Positions 14,459 through 21,137 of a stretch of 27,575 bases of DNA are shown piece after piece. The stretch's first letter is position 1. Every line of letters starts with the position of its first letter. Under the pieces are notes generated by a model. The model searched no databases and was not told where the DNA came from. It worked only from the letters and a program-made list of their open reading frames with translations. A program made the position numbers and the translations under genes. This stretch comes from a virus, in the IMG/VR virus record IMGVR_UViG_3300022699_000134, positions 1-27,575 of that record. One strand, given 5' to 3'.

Positions 14459-16201
14459 ATGGCAACACTATTCGATTCCGCTTCTTTGGTAATGATACCA
14501 AGCGGTTACAAAGACGATAAACTATATTCCATTAAACCGACCGATGGTAGTGGTGATTTCACTTTCTCAAGAGATGGAAGCGGAGCGAGTCCAGCGACTC
14601 GTGTAAATGCGAGTGGGCTTATTGAGAAGGGGAGGGAGAATGTGCTTCTTCAGAGTAATAGTTTTGATACTACTTGGTCAAATGTTTTGAGCGGCTCTAT
14701 AACGGGCGGTCAAAGCGGATACGATGGTAGTAACGATGCTTGGGAATTATCAAAAGGTGCTACTGCTTATCGTTACATAGTACAAAACATTTCACAAAGC
14801 GGAGTAAACACATTCAGTATTTACGCAAAGGCTGGAACACTTAATCAAGTTACCATTTTTAACGATACTGGTGCTACGAATCCATATGCTAAATTCAGCC
14901 TTGTTGATGGTTCACTTGTTGCAAGTGCTGGTATTATTGATTCAAACGCTACTGATGTAGGTGGCGGATGGTGGAGATTTTCAATGACCTTTAATGCGAC
15001 CATTACAACGGCTCGTATTTACCCCGATTTTGCGGAAACTACTGCTGGTACTATCTACATCCAAGACGCCCAATTGGAGCAAGGTCTAATAAGCACAAGT
15101 TACATAGAAACCACCACCGCCCCAGTATCTGCTGGATTGTTGGGAGATATGCCGAGATTAGACTATTCTGGCGGTGCGACTTGTCCTTCTTTGTTGCTTG
15201 AGCCGTCTCGTTCAAATTACGCTACACAAAGCGAATACATCGGTGTTTGGTCGCAGAATGATGTAACTGGCACGGATAACTTTGCAACATCTCCAGAGGG
15301 AGTTAAAAATGCGGCAAAGATTAGCGCATCACTAACATCATCAACGCATTTTATACAACTTATTGGAGGAGCAGTAGGAGATGACGCAGTCATATCAGTT
15401 TTTGCTAAAGCAGACACGGGAAGTTATATTCAATTAACAAACCCTTATAGCGGTGCAATTTTCGCAAACTTTGATGTTGCTACTGGAGTGGTTGGAACAA
15501 AGGGTTCTGGTTGTATAAGCAGCGACATTGAAGATTATGGAAATGGATGGTATAGATGTACTGCGGTATTTGATAATACTGGATTTACTTCTACAACTTA
15601 CCGCCATTACATTGTTTCCTCTGCGAGTGCTGGTTTTGGTCAATCTTGGTTACCAGCAAGTGATACATCGTTATTTATATATGGTCATCAATGGGAATCT
15701 GGCTCCTACCCAACAAGCTACATACCTACCTATGGTTCGGCGAGTACGAGGGGGAATGAGACGGCTATCACTTCAGCATCCACGCTTGGCGGTTTAAGTA
15801 TTGGTACTTTCTTCATTGAAATGACAAGACAAGGTATTGATACTGGCGTAACTGGTTCGGCTATTTCATTAAGAGATAATGCTGGTGCGGAAGAATTGCG
15901 TTTGCATTTTGACGCACCTACTTCACAAGTAAGATGGAGAGACGGAAACAATGGTTTTGCTCAAATCGGTGGCGCATTAGCGGTAACTGCTGGGACTACA
16001 TTTAAGATTCTAATAAAATCAGATGGTACTACCGCAAAAGTGTTTGGTAATGGTGCGCAAGTTGGTAGCGATTATTCTATCGTTTCAGCATTTGATTTGC
16101 AAAGAATATATAATTATCAATTAGGGTACGAAATAAAACAACAACTATTTTTCCCAACCGCCCTAACCGATGCCGAGTGTATCGCCCTAACAACACTATA
16201 A
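14459..16201 (+). CDS. Tail fibre / receptor-binding candidate with two lectin-like repeats
   Basis: A 580-residue protein with a short N-terminus (MATLFDSASLVMIPSGYKDD) and two related jelly-roll-like domains. Repeat 1 (~58-218) and repeat 2 (~248-427) share, in order: NVLLQSNSFDTTWSN / NYATQSEYIGVWSQN, TFSIYAKAG / VISVFAKAD, GGGWWRFSMTF / YGNGWYRCTAVF and AQLEQGLISTSYIETT / HQWESGSYPTSYIPTY. These are the marks of the carbohydrate-binding-like domain in phage spike and fibre proteins. A third, LamG-like domain follows (TFFIEMTRQG to ALTDAECIALTTL). Codons are more AT-ending than in the head genes, consistent with exchange of the host-range module. Confidence 0.75.
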   Translation: MATLFDSASLVMIPSGYKDDKLYSIKPTDGSGDFTFSRDGSGASPATRVNASGLIEKGRENVLLQSNSFDTTWSNVLSGSITGGQSGYDGSNDAWELSKGATAYRYIVQNISQSGVNTFSIYAKAGTLNQVTIFNDTGATNPYAKFSLVDGSLVASAGIIDSNATDVGGGWWRFSMTFNATITTARIYPDFAETTAGTIYIQDAQLEQGLISTSYIETTTAPVSAGLLGDMPRLDYSGGATCPSLLLEPSRSNYATQSEYIGVWSQNDVTGTDNFATSPEGVKNAAKISASLTSSTHFIQLIGGAVGDDAVISVFAKADTGSYIQLTNPYSGAIFANFDVATGVVGTKGSGCISSDIEDYGNGWYRCTAVFDNTGFTSTTYRHYIVSSASAGFGQSWLPASDTSLFIYGHQWESGSYPTSYIPTYGSASTRGNETAITSASTLGGLSIGTFFIEMTRQGIDTGVTGSAISLRDNAGAEELRLHFDAPTSQVRWRDGNNGFAQIGGALAVTAGTTFKILIKSDGTTAKVFGNGAQVGSDYSIVSAFDLQRIYNYQLGYEIKQQLFFPTALTDAECIALTTL

Positions 16202-16202
16202 G

Positions 16203-16592
16203 ATGAAAAAAGTATTTAGAAAATACCGCTTTGGTAGTAAAGGAGCGGCAACGACAAAAATCAACGCACTACCTCATATTGAAAATGAGGAAGGCGAGGT
16301 AGTACCGAGCCACTCACACCTAATCGTAGAATTAGGACACGAGGTAACAACCCCCGCTACCTACGATGAAGAAGGAGAACTACTCACGGAAGCCGTATAT
16401 GGTGATGCGTATTTAGTAGATGTCCTTTGGGATGGTGAGGCTGATGCCTCTTGGGATTCTAACCTCGTTTGGTGTTCTCCATTTGGCTTACTCGTAATGG
16501 GTGCAAGTGAGGTGAGACGAGAGTGGTTAGAACAATGTAAGATCGAACGCCCGGAACTATTCCCGGAACCAAGCGAGGAAGATTTGGTATAA
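16203..16592 (+). CDS. Hypothetical protein between the receptor-binding and lysin genes
   Basis: This is a 129-residue acidic protein beginning MKKVFRKYRFGSKGAATTKI. A central motif reads HSHLIVELGHEVTTPATYDE, followed by AYLVDVLWDGEADASWDSNL. The C-terminus is acidic and proline-rich (ELFPEPSEEDLV). It starts one base after the fibre stop and ends one base before the peptidase ATG, so it is co-expressed with tail and lysis genes. A tail-associated role is a guess from context; no family is recognised. Confidence 0.7.
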   Translation: MKKVFRKYRFGSKGAATTKINALPHIENEEGEVVPSHSHLIVELGHEVTTPATYDEEGELLTEAVYGDAYLVDVLWDGEADASWDSNLVWCSPFGLLVMGASEVRREWLEQCKIERPELFPEPSEEDLV

Positions 16593-16593
16593 A

Positions 16594-17055
16594 ATGAGAT
16601 TAAGCGAGAACCTTACCCTGGCAGAGGTAATCAAAAGCCAAACGGCTATACGGTTGGATATTGACAACAAGCCGACAAGAGCGCACCTCAAAGCGCTCAA
16701 GGCTGTTGCTGCAAACATCTTCCAGCCGGTCCGTGACCACTTTGGTGTGCCTATCGCAGTGACGAGCGGCTACCGCTCTGAAGCGCTCAACAAAGCCATC
16801 GGAGGTTCTCCAACATCTCAGCACTGCAAAGGTGAGGCTCTTGATCTTGATGCAGATGTTTGGGGAGGTACTGAGAACAGCTACATCTTCCACTACATTC
16901 ACCAACACCTTGTCTTCGATCAATTGATTTATGAGTTTGGGACCGATGAGAACCCGGCTTGGGTGCATGTGAGCTTCAAAGCGGACGGTAACAATAGAAT
17001 GGAGGTGCTCCAGGCGGTGCGCCAAAGAGGTGAAACAATATATAAGAGATGGTAG
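16594..17055 (+). CDS. M15-family peptidase, probable endolysin
   Basis: A zinc D,D- or L,D-peptidase of the Peptidase_M15_3 type that cuts peptidoglycan cross-links. The metal site is visible: SQHCKGEALDLD (H77, D84) and WVHVSF (H125). The typical IAVTSGYRSEALNKAIGG segment precedes it. At 153 residues it is a single-domain enzyme with no cell-wall binding domain and no signal peptide, so export needs a holin. It overlaps the membrane protein gene downstream by seven bases. Good match in length and motif order. Confidence 0.92.
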   Translation: MRLSENLTLAEVIKSQTAIRLDIDNKPTRAHLKALKAVAANIFQPVRDHFGVPIAVTSGYRSEALNKAIGGSPTSQHCKGEALDLDADVWGGTENSYIFHYIHQHLVFDQLIYEFGTDENPAWVHVSFKADGNNRMEVLQAVRQRGETIYKRW

Positions 17056-17432
17056 ACTTTAGACTGATAAAGAGCAATCTCAAGACCATCATTGGCTTTG
17101 CAGACTCTGAGTTCCTCGAGCTGCTTATTGCTGGTCTTCATGCGTTTTTGCTTCCTCTAGCCATTTGGACAGAGATAGGTTTCAAGTGGCACATTATAGT
17201 CACCGCTATAGCTGGAGGCCTCTTTCAGTTCTACAGCGTAGGGATGCGAGACTTAAAATGCAGATATTACAGCACGGTGATCGCTACGCTTGTAGCATTC
17301 CTTACCGTGGAGCAGTATATTATGACGGGTAAATTGTTTGAAGCTCCCTCACGCTTTGGATGGGTGTTTATAGCTTTAGCCGCAGTTATCAATCAAATAA
17401 GAGTTACAAAACAATGGAGAGCCAAGAGTTAA
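17049..17432 (+). CDS. Multi-spanning membrane protein, holin candidate
   Basis: 127 residues with about four hydrophobic segments (roughly 22-44, 46-62, 76-93 and 104-118), for example LLIAGLHAFLLPLAIW and FGWVFIALAAVINQI. It starts inside the end of the lysin gene and overlaps the next gene, forming a tight lysis cassette. The position beside an endolysin without signal peptide makes a role in its release plausible, but the sequence matches no holin family I know. Cytoplasmic ends are basic (KQWRAKS). Confidence 0.65.
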   Translation: MVDFRLIKSNLKTIIGFADSEFLELLIAGLHAFLLPLAIWTEIGFKWHIIVTAIAGGLFQFYSVGMRDLKCRYYSTVIATLVAFLTVEQYIMTGKLFEAPSRFGWVFIALAAVINQIRVTKQWRAKS

Positions 17433-17713
17433 TCATTGCCTTGTTGACTGTACTAGGGAGTGGTGCAGCTTTCAAGTTTTATGAGGTGGTGGTGAAAAAT
17501 AAAAAAGAAGCGGCACAGCAGTTGCGACAGGAACAACGTGCAGAAAGCCCTGAGACGATGTTTAGAGAGGACCTACTTAAGAGAATAGAAGAAATGAGTT
17601 TGTCTCTTGAATCTGCCCAGGGGAAAATCCTCTCGCTGACTCAAAAGGTGGCAGAGCTGGAAACCGAGAACAAGTACCTCCATAGAGAGATTGATATTCT
17701 AAAGAGAAAATAA
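17414..17713 (+). CDS. Membrane-anchored coiled-coil protein
   Basis: A 99-residue protein with an N-terminal hydrophobic segment (ELIIALLTVLGSGAAFKFY, ~4-22), a basic/glutamine-rich linker and a long C-terminal coiled coil (DLLKRIEEMSLSLESAQGKI and onwards to LKRK). I choose the ATG at 17414 instead of 17360 because the extra 18 residues would read MGVYSFSRSYQSNKSYKT in a region coding for the previous gene, and the membrane segment then sits at the N-terminus. This is the layout of i-spanins (Rz-like) and of some small holin-associated proteins. Lysis role inferred from neighbours. Confidence 0.65.
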   Translation: MESQELIIALLTVLGSGAAFKFYEVVVKNKKEAAQQLRQEQRAESPETMFREDLLKRIEEMSLSLESAQGKILSLTQKVAELETENKYLHREIDILKRK

Positions 17714-17743
17714 AAAAGCCCCGGTTACCAACCGAGGTCTTTT
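17714..17743 (+). terminator. Probable weak terminator inside the lysis region
   Basis: CCCCGGTT (17719-17726) pairs with AACCGAGG (17730-17737) over eight positions with one mismatch and a 3-base loop, followed by TCTTTT and preceded by AAAAAA. Termination is probably partial, because the rest of the lysis genes follow with no clear promoter in the 58 bases before 17802. Confidence 0.55.
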
Positions 17744-17801
17744 GTGCGGCTCGATGTAAACATTAGAAACACCAAGTCGACCTAATTTAAATATACATAT
17801 T

Positions 17802-17972
17802 ATGTTTGAAAGAATCACCCAAAACAAAAAGACCACGGCTGTGGGTCTCCTTATCTTTGTCTCGGGCATTGCCCTTGTCGCATCAGAGAAAGCCTCCCTC
17901 ACGGAGTTTAGCGCTTTTCTTGGTGTGGCCTTTGCCCTATTCTTTAGTAAGGACCCAAAAGCAGGTAAATAA
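17802..17972 (+). CDS. Two-pass small membrane protein, holin candidate
   Basis: A 56-residue ORF starting MFERITQNKKTTAVGLLIFV. A short basic N-terminus is followed by two hydrophobic segments (about 12-27 and 36-49) separated by SEKASLTEF, and a charged tail (SKDPKAGK). This hairpin topology with charged ends is that of class II holins, and the gene sits between the lysin group and the spanin candidate. Its TAA overlaps the next ATG (TAATG). Confidence 0.7.
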   Translation: MFERITQNKKTTAVGLLIFVSGIALVASEKASLTEFSAFLGVAFALFFSKDPKAGK

Positions 17973-18073
17973 TGGATGACAATTTCAACGAATGGCTCGA
18001 AGAGCTCGAAAATCAACAACAACCTCAATGCAACATAGACAACCCCGAAGAGTGCGACTCTTGTGGCTCGTAA
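17972..18073 (+). CDS. Tiny acidic, cysteine-containing protein
   Basis: A 33-codon ORF whose ATG overlaps the stop of the holin candidate (TAATG) and which begins MDDNFNEWLEELENQQQPQC. It ends with three cysteines in NPEECDSCGS plus one earlier. It overlaps the start of the spanin candidate in another frame by 46 bases. The tight coupling suggests translation; function unknown. It could simply be a coupling frame that brings ribosomes to the internal start at 18028. Confidence 0.4.
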   Translation: MDDNFNEWLEELENQQQPQCNIDNPEECDSCGS

Positions 18074-18459
18074 GCGCTGCCCTACTTCTGCACAGCTGTG
18101 GTGCTCAGTGGAACCTAAAGCGTGCGATTGCAAAAGACCCAACGATTGCCCAGGATATAGTGGTAAGGATAGACACCACGATCGTGACCGAGGTCGTAGA
18201 GGTGCGTGATACTATCACCATCAAGGAGGTTGATACTATACAAATAATAAAGGATGGAGTGGTTGTTGATATTCAACGCTATTACGATACACTGGTCGTG
18301 GATGTGGAGTGCCCTCCGGATACCATTACGGTGTTTAAAGAGCAGAAAGTGGAGCAGCTGGTCCTTAAAGAAGAGAAGAAAGGCTACACCATTGGTGCGG
18401 TAATTGGCTTCTTTTTGGCACTTATTGTGGTGAGGATTGCCGGTCAAGTGATAAAATAA
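18028..18459 (+). CDS. Unimolecular spanin (u-spanin) candidate
   Basis: A 143-residue protein beginning MQHRQPRRVRLLWLVSAALL and continuing LHSC, a lipoprotein signal with lipobox cysteine C24. It ends with a membrane segment (YTIGAVIGFFLALIVVRIAG, ~119-138) and a short basic tail. An outer-membrane lipid anchor plus an inner-membrane C-terminal helix is the definition of a u-spanin, which fuses the two membranes in the last step of lysis. The periplasmic part is rich in I/V/D/T strands (IDTTIVTEVVEVRDTITI). I prefer the ATG at 18028 to 17992, since the longer form adds twelve Arg/Ser/Thr-rich residues before the signal. It is followed by the terminator that closes the late region. Confidence 0.78.
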   Translation: MQHRQPRRVRLLWLVSAALLLHSCGAQWNLKRAIAKDPTIAQDIVVRIDTTIVTEVVEVRDTITIKEVDTIQIIKDGVVVDIQRYYDTLVVDVECPPDTITVFKEQKVEQLVLKEEKKGYTIGAVIGFFLALIVVRIAGQVIK

Positions 18460-18506
18460 AGCATACATTCAGCAGCTCGCAGCTGTTGTTTTGTTGTTGT
18501 GTGATG

Positions 18507-18538
18507 GCCTCGTTGGAGAAATCTAACGGGGCTTTTTT
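18507..18538 (+). terminator. Intrinsic terminator closing the lysis operon
   Basis: An 11-bp stem (GCCTCGTTGGA with TCTAACGGGGC, two G-T wobbles) capped by a GAAA tetraloop is followed by six T residues (18533-18538). It lies 47 bases after the spanin stop and separates the late genes from element B and the replication genes. Confidence 0.9.
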
Positions 18539-18613
18539 AGTATTTTATACTATACCAATAGATGAGGAATGGCTGTTTTTGGAGTGTCTCAAATATGAAT
18601 CAAAAACGGGGTT

Positions 18614-18753
18614 TATTAACAATCTAGTGTTTATTTTCTTTTTTCTCCTGCTATATATAGGAAAAGAAAAAAAAACATTCTTCAAATTCTACCTTTGCAT
18701 TTTTTTCTCTAGGTGGCCGGATGGCCGGCCCCCTAGATAAAAAGATGCTTGCA
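18614..18753 (+). promoter_or_regulatory. Element B: second copy of the promoter-like region with covarying hairpin
   Basis: Homologous to 2220-2357. It contains ATTAACAATCT, GTGTTTATTTT, CTGCTATATATAGG, an A-rich arm, a good -7 box TACCTTTG (18690-18697), the identical CTTTGCATTTTTTTCTCT, a hairpin at 18708-18737 whose core (18711-18734) is AGGTGGCCGGATGGCCGGCC plus CCCT, and the identical AGATAAAAAGATGCTTGCA. The hairpin would begin close to the expected transcription start. It lies between the late terminator and the replication genes, so it may drive early expression of the block starting at 18907. Confidence 0.78.
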
Positions 18754-18811
18754 GCTATGGTAGAAAAATACTAACGGCAAAAAACCATTGCTTTTGATCG
18801 TGCCAGGGGGC

Positions 18812-18832
18812 TGTGGACAACGCTGTGGAAAA
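18812..18832 (+). other. Pair of DnaA-box-like sites, possible origin
   Basis: CTGTGGACAACG and CTGTGGAAAATT follow each other at 12-base spacing. TGTGGACAA (18812-18820) and TGTGGAAAA (18824-18832) each differ by one base from the reverse complement of the consensus DnaA box TTATCCACA. They are flanked by an AT-rich stretch (18831-18867) and sit in the only long non-coding stretch of the window, 0.8 kb before a gene for a DnaA-domain-IV-like protein. An origin role is inferred. Confidence 0.4.
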
Positions 18833-18850
18833 TTATTTGTGTGTTGATTG

Positions 18851-18880
18851 TTGTTAATTAAAACAAACCTTGTATGTTTA
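18851..18880 (+). promoter_or_regulatory. Bacteroidota-type promoter upstream of the early genes
   Basis: TTG at 18851-18853 and TATGTTTA at 18873-18880 are 19 bases apart, matching the -33/-7 plan TTTG and TAnnTTTG with the last G replaced by A. The small gene at 18907 and then SSB follow. Confidence 0.55.
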
Positions 18881-18906
18881 CAACAACGAAACAAAACAAC
18901 TGTATT

Positions 18907-19038
18907 ATGCGAATCTCAAAGAACAATCTCAGAGACATTAAGTACTTCACATTCCTAGGTGCGGCTACGCTTATTTGCGTGAGCGCTGTGCTACTTTTAG
19001 GCCACGGCCTAGCCCTACTACTCGGAACAACATTATAA
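18907..19038 (+). CDS. Small single-pass membrane protein
   Basis: A 43-residue ORF starting MRISKNNLRDIKYFTFLGAA, with a hydrophobic C-terminal segment (TFLGAATLICVSAVLLLGHG and on to LALLLGTTL). It follows the promoter at 18851 after an A-rich leader (AACAACGAAACAAAACAAC), which supports translation. Its stop codon lies within the left arm of a hairpin that precedes SSB. Function unknown; as the first gene of the early block it may act on the host envelope or on entry of competing phages, but that is a guess. Confidence 0.65.
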   Translation: MRISKNNLRDIKYFTFLGAATLICVSAVLLLGHGLALLLGTTL

Positions 19039-19082
19039 CGCTGTAAAACGCTCCGCAGCGTTATATTATAATCAAGGAGCGT
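19034..19082 (+). promoter_or_regulatory. Alternative hairpins in the SSB leader
   Basis: TATAACGCTG (19034-19043) pairs perfectly with CAGCGTTATA (19056-19065). Within it, AACGCT (19047-19052) can instead pair with AGCGTT (19057-19062) around CCGC. ACGCTCC (19048-19054) can also pair with GGAGCGT (19076-19082). These foldings exclude one another, as in attenuators. There is no U-tract, so it is not a plain terminator. It may control SSB translation or stop read-through; no direct evidence. Confidence 0.4.
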
Positions 19083-19100
19083 CACATAACAATTACAACT

Positions 19101-19646
19101 ATGGCAAAGTTAGATTTTGCAAAAGGTGTATCGGCAGTATTGACCGGCACAACAAACTGGGCGCAGCTCACGGAGAAGAGCGGCCCTAACAAGATGAGCG
19201 GTAAGTATCAGGTAGAGCTTACCCTAGATGCGGAGAGCATCAAAACGCTAGAGGGCATGAAGATTCTTCCGCACCTCGAGATTAAGCGCCAGGACGGCAG
19301 TAAAAAGTACGAGCTACCAACCGTTCGCTTGAAGACCAACAACCCACCACAACTGTGGGACACGGCAAAGATGCCTTTTGACGGCCTTATTGGTAACGGC
19401 AGCACCCTACGTGCCAAGACGTACATTAAGAGCTGGGAGATGGCAGGAAAGAAGGGTCTGACGGCCTACATCAACAAAGGTGTAGTCTTATCTCTCAACG
19501 ATGTTGATGGTGCAGACGATGACGATCTTTGGGAAGATGTAGAACTCACTGCTCCAGTGACGGCTGAACAAACTACCGGCCCGGAAGCTTTTGGGGACAG
19601 CGTCATTGACGATGGTAAGGAACAAGACGATGACCTCCCGTTCTGA
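19101..19646 (+). CDS. ssb: Single-stranded DNA-binding protein (T7 gp2.5-like OB fold)
   Basis: A 181-residue protein that should coat ssDNA in replication and recombination. The body has the pattern of phage SSBs of the gp2.5/DUF2815 kind: SGPNKMSGKYQVELTLDAES, then KILPHLEIKRQDGSKKYELP and TLRAKTYIKSWEMAGKKGLT. The C-terminus is strongly acidic and ends DDDLPF, very like the DDDIPF tip with which bacterial SSBs bind partner proteins. The tip and the basic body together make the call. It is preceded by alternative hairpins, and its last base is shared with the start of the next gene. Confidence 0.82.
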   Translation: MAKLDFAKGVSAVLTGTTNWAQLTEKSGPNKMSGKYQVELTLDAESIKTLEGMKILPHLEIKRQDGSKKYELPTVRLKTNNPPQLWDTAKMPFDGLIGNGSTLRAKTYIKSWEMAGKKGLTAYINKGVVLSLNDVDGADDDDLWEDVELTAPVTAEQTTGPEAFGDSVIDDGKEQDDDLPF

Positions 19647-20248
19647 TGACTAGAGAGCACAAACTTATCCAAGCTGTGCGTGAAAACTTCGGTATTGACG
19701 CCTCTCTGCGCACAAGACGTAGAGAGGTCGTTGATGCCCGCAACGCCATTATGGTGGCCCTACGCAAGTACCACACCTTTGCAGACATCGGGAAGATGTT
19801 CCCCTACAACGCAAGAAAGGACGGTAAGGTCGTAGTACGATCTATGAGCCATTGCACTGTACTTCACGCTTACAACCAGCATCATCATCGCTACGATGCG
19901 GACCTGAACAAACGCATTTATTACAATCAGCTGTATTGCGAGATTTATGAGTACTGCCTGGACTATTTAGGTCAAGAAGGTAACAAGCCAATGAGCGTGA
20001 GTGAGCTCAGAGAGAAGATGCAGTACCACCGCTACCTTGAGAAAGAGGCGAATGAGCAAAACAAGCACCTCAAGGACCAATTTAGGGAGTACCGTAAAAG
20101 CAGAGATGAAGAGGTCACGCTCCTGGAGAAAGAGATTGCCAAGCTGCAAAAGCAACTGACTAAGGTAGAGGTCGAGCGTGATAAGGTAAAAACGGCATTT
20201 ACCGCTTTGTATAACGAGAAGAAGGCGAGAGCCGAAATAAACAAATGA
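19646..20248 (+). CDS. DnaA domain IV-like DNA-binding protein with coiled-coil tail
   Basis: A 200-residue protein whose N-terminal half resembles the DNA-binding domain IV of DnaA: RTRRREVVDARNAIMVALRK (22-41), then FADIGKMF and the signature-like MSHCTVLHAY (67-76), compared with RDHTTVLHAC in E. coli DnaA. A ~15-residue insert lies between IGKMF and the signature. There is no AAA+ domain. Residues ~118-195 form a long charged coiled coil (LLEKEIAKLQKQLTKVEVER). It could recognise DnaA-box-like DNA (two such sites are at 18812) and recruit replication proteins, or compete with host DnaA. It overlaps the SSB stop by one base and the next gene by four. Confidence 0.7.
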   Translation: MTREHKLIQAVRENFGIDASLRTRRREVVDARNAIMVALRKYHTFADIGKMFPYNARKDGKVVVRSMSHCTVLHAYNQHHHRYDADLNKRIYYNQLYCEIYEYCLDYLGQEGNKPMSVSELREKMQYHRYLEKEANEQNKHLKDQFREYRKSRDEEVTLLEKEIAKLQKQLTKVEVERDKVKTAFTALYNEKKARAEINK

Positions 20249-20442
20249 GAAAGAAGCTAACACGTAAGATGAGACATAAGCGCCACATCGAGCGCTTTAT
20301 CGCTCAGTTGAGGTGGGAGAGCCTCAATGTGATGCTCATGGCAAGTGCCACGCAATGGAACGAGGATGTCATCGCTTTGCTTGACAACAACGCCAAACTC
20401 ATCCGCAAGTACGAACGAAGAAAGAGATGGTTGATATTTTAA
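20245..20442 (+). CDS. Small highly basic hypothetical protein
   Basis: A 65-residue protein beginning MRKKLTRKMRHKRHIERFIA and ending KYERRKRWLIF. It is rich in Arg/Lys/His and predicted helical, so nucleic acid binding is possible. The start overlaps the previous stop (ATGA). It overlaps a 29-codon membrane ORF downstream. No family recognised. Confidence 0.6.
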   Translation: MRKKLTRKMRHKRHIERFIAQLRWESLNVMLMASATQWNEDVIALLDNNAKLIRKYERRKRWLIF

Positions 20443-20516
20443 TAGGCACCACCGTGGTGCTGTTGTGGAACGGGTACCTCATTTACAAATGGATTAAGAA
20501 TGACAGAAGAAAATAA
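20427..20516 (+). CDS. Tiny single-pass membrane protein
   Basis: A 29-codon ORF starting MVDILIGTTVVLLWNGYLIY and ending KWIKNDRRK: one transmembrane helix followed by a basic cytoplasmic tail. It overlaps the end of the basic protein by 16 bases and the start of the next gene by 17. It fills an otherwise empty gap between genes, which supports its reality, but size alone makes it uncertain. Confidence 0.5.
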   Translation: MVDILIGTTVVLLWNGYLIYKWIKNDRRK

Positions 20517-20808
20517 ATACAACACTTTTAAGGAGGGCGTCAAATTGGTGGCGCTCCTCCAAGCGAGCCTCGAGCAGATGGACAACTTAAAAGGTACAGC
20601 GCTCTACAAACAGAGCATTAAGAACCTGATGCACAACCTTGAGCGCAAGATTGAGCAGGCCATCCGTGGTCCACTTGCCGCTCTAGATAACGAGAACGAG
20701 GAGCTGCTTACTAAGATTCAGCTCAATGTTGAGATGATTTTAGGGCTGAACCTTGACGAGCTGGCAATGCTGCGTTCAGAGATTGATGAATTCAGAGAAA
20801 ACAAATAA
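20500..20808 (+). CDS. Helical hypothetical protein
   Basis: 102 residues, almost entirely predicted helix, with heptad-like spacing (YNTFKEGVKLVALLQASLEQ; LTKIQLNVEMILGLNLDELA). It is acidic. No motif or family is recognised. It lies in the early block between SSB and the exonuclease, one base before the next gene, and is therefore probably a replication or host-interaction accessory. Confidence 0.6.
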   Translation: MTEENKYNTFKEGVKLVALLQASLEQMDNLKGTALYKQSIKNLMHNLERKIEQAIRGPLAALDNENEELLTKIQLNVEMILGLNLDELAMLRSEIDEFRENK

Positions 20809-20809
20809 A

Positions 20810-21070
20810 ATGGAAAACCACAAACTAAGAAGCGTGTACTTTTTTGGTACACCAAAGCAGGTAGCGCAACTCGAGGAGCACGGCTACTCTATAATTCGCC
20901 ACGTCAAAGGGAATGTATACGAGGCAAGAGTTACCAACCAGGAGCAGTTCCTTGAGATCGCTGAGACCTTTAGTATTGACAGCACGGTTAGTGAAGACTA
21001 TGTAGATAAAGTCATTGCCGGTGTAGACTTCTCAGAGGCGTTGAACAAGCTAACAGAGTTGAAGTTGTGA
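20810..21070 (+). CDS. Hypothetical protein ending the SSB block
   Basis: 86 residues from the ATG at 20810, chosen over 20753 because the extension (MTSWQCCVQRLMNSEKTNK) is the out-of-frame copy of the previous gene and AAACAAATAAA directly precedes 20810. Sequence begins MENHKLRSVYFFGTPKQVAQ, with an alternating strand-helix pattern (GYSIIRHVKGNVYEARVTNQ). It resembles a small ferredoxin-like fold; no family assigned. It is the last gene before the operator-like region. Confidence 0.6.
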   Translation: MENHKLRSVYFFGTPKQVAQLEEHGYSIIRHVKGNVYEARVTNQEQFLEIAETFSIDSTVSEDYVDKVIAGVDFSEALNKLTELKL

Positions 21071-21137
21071 GCCGAATGGTAGAGGTAATCGGCTCAAAGT
21101 GTAAAATATTGCATATCTCAATACGCAATAATGTATA

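Noticed and set aside
17992-18027. Longer start for the spanin candidate
   Set aside because: The extra twelve residues would push the lipoprotein signal inward; ATG 18028 gives a normal signal peptide.
18486-18740. 84-codon + strand ORF after the spanin
   Set aside because: It runs through the intrinsic terminator and through element B, including the T-rich arm and hairpin, so its sequence (CCC, FFFLLL) follows from the regulatory DNA.
20753-20809. Longer start for the 86-residue protein
   Set aside because: The extension overlaps the coding region of the preceding gene in another frame; an A-rich leader precedes 20810.
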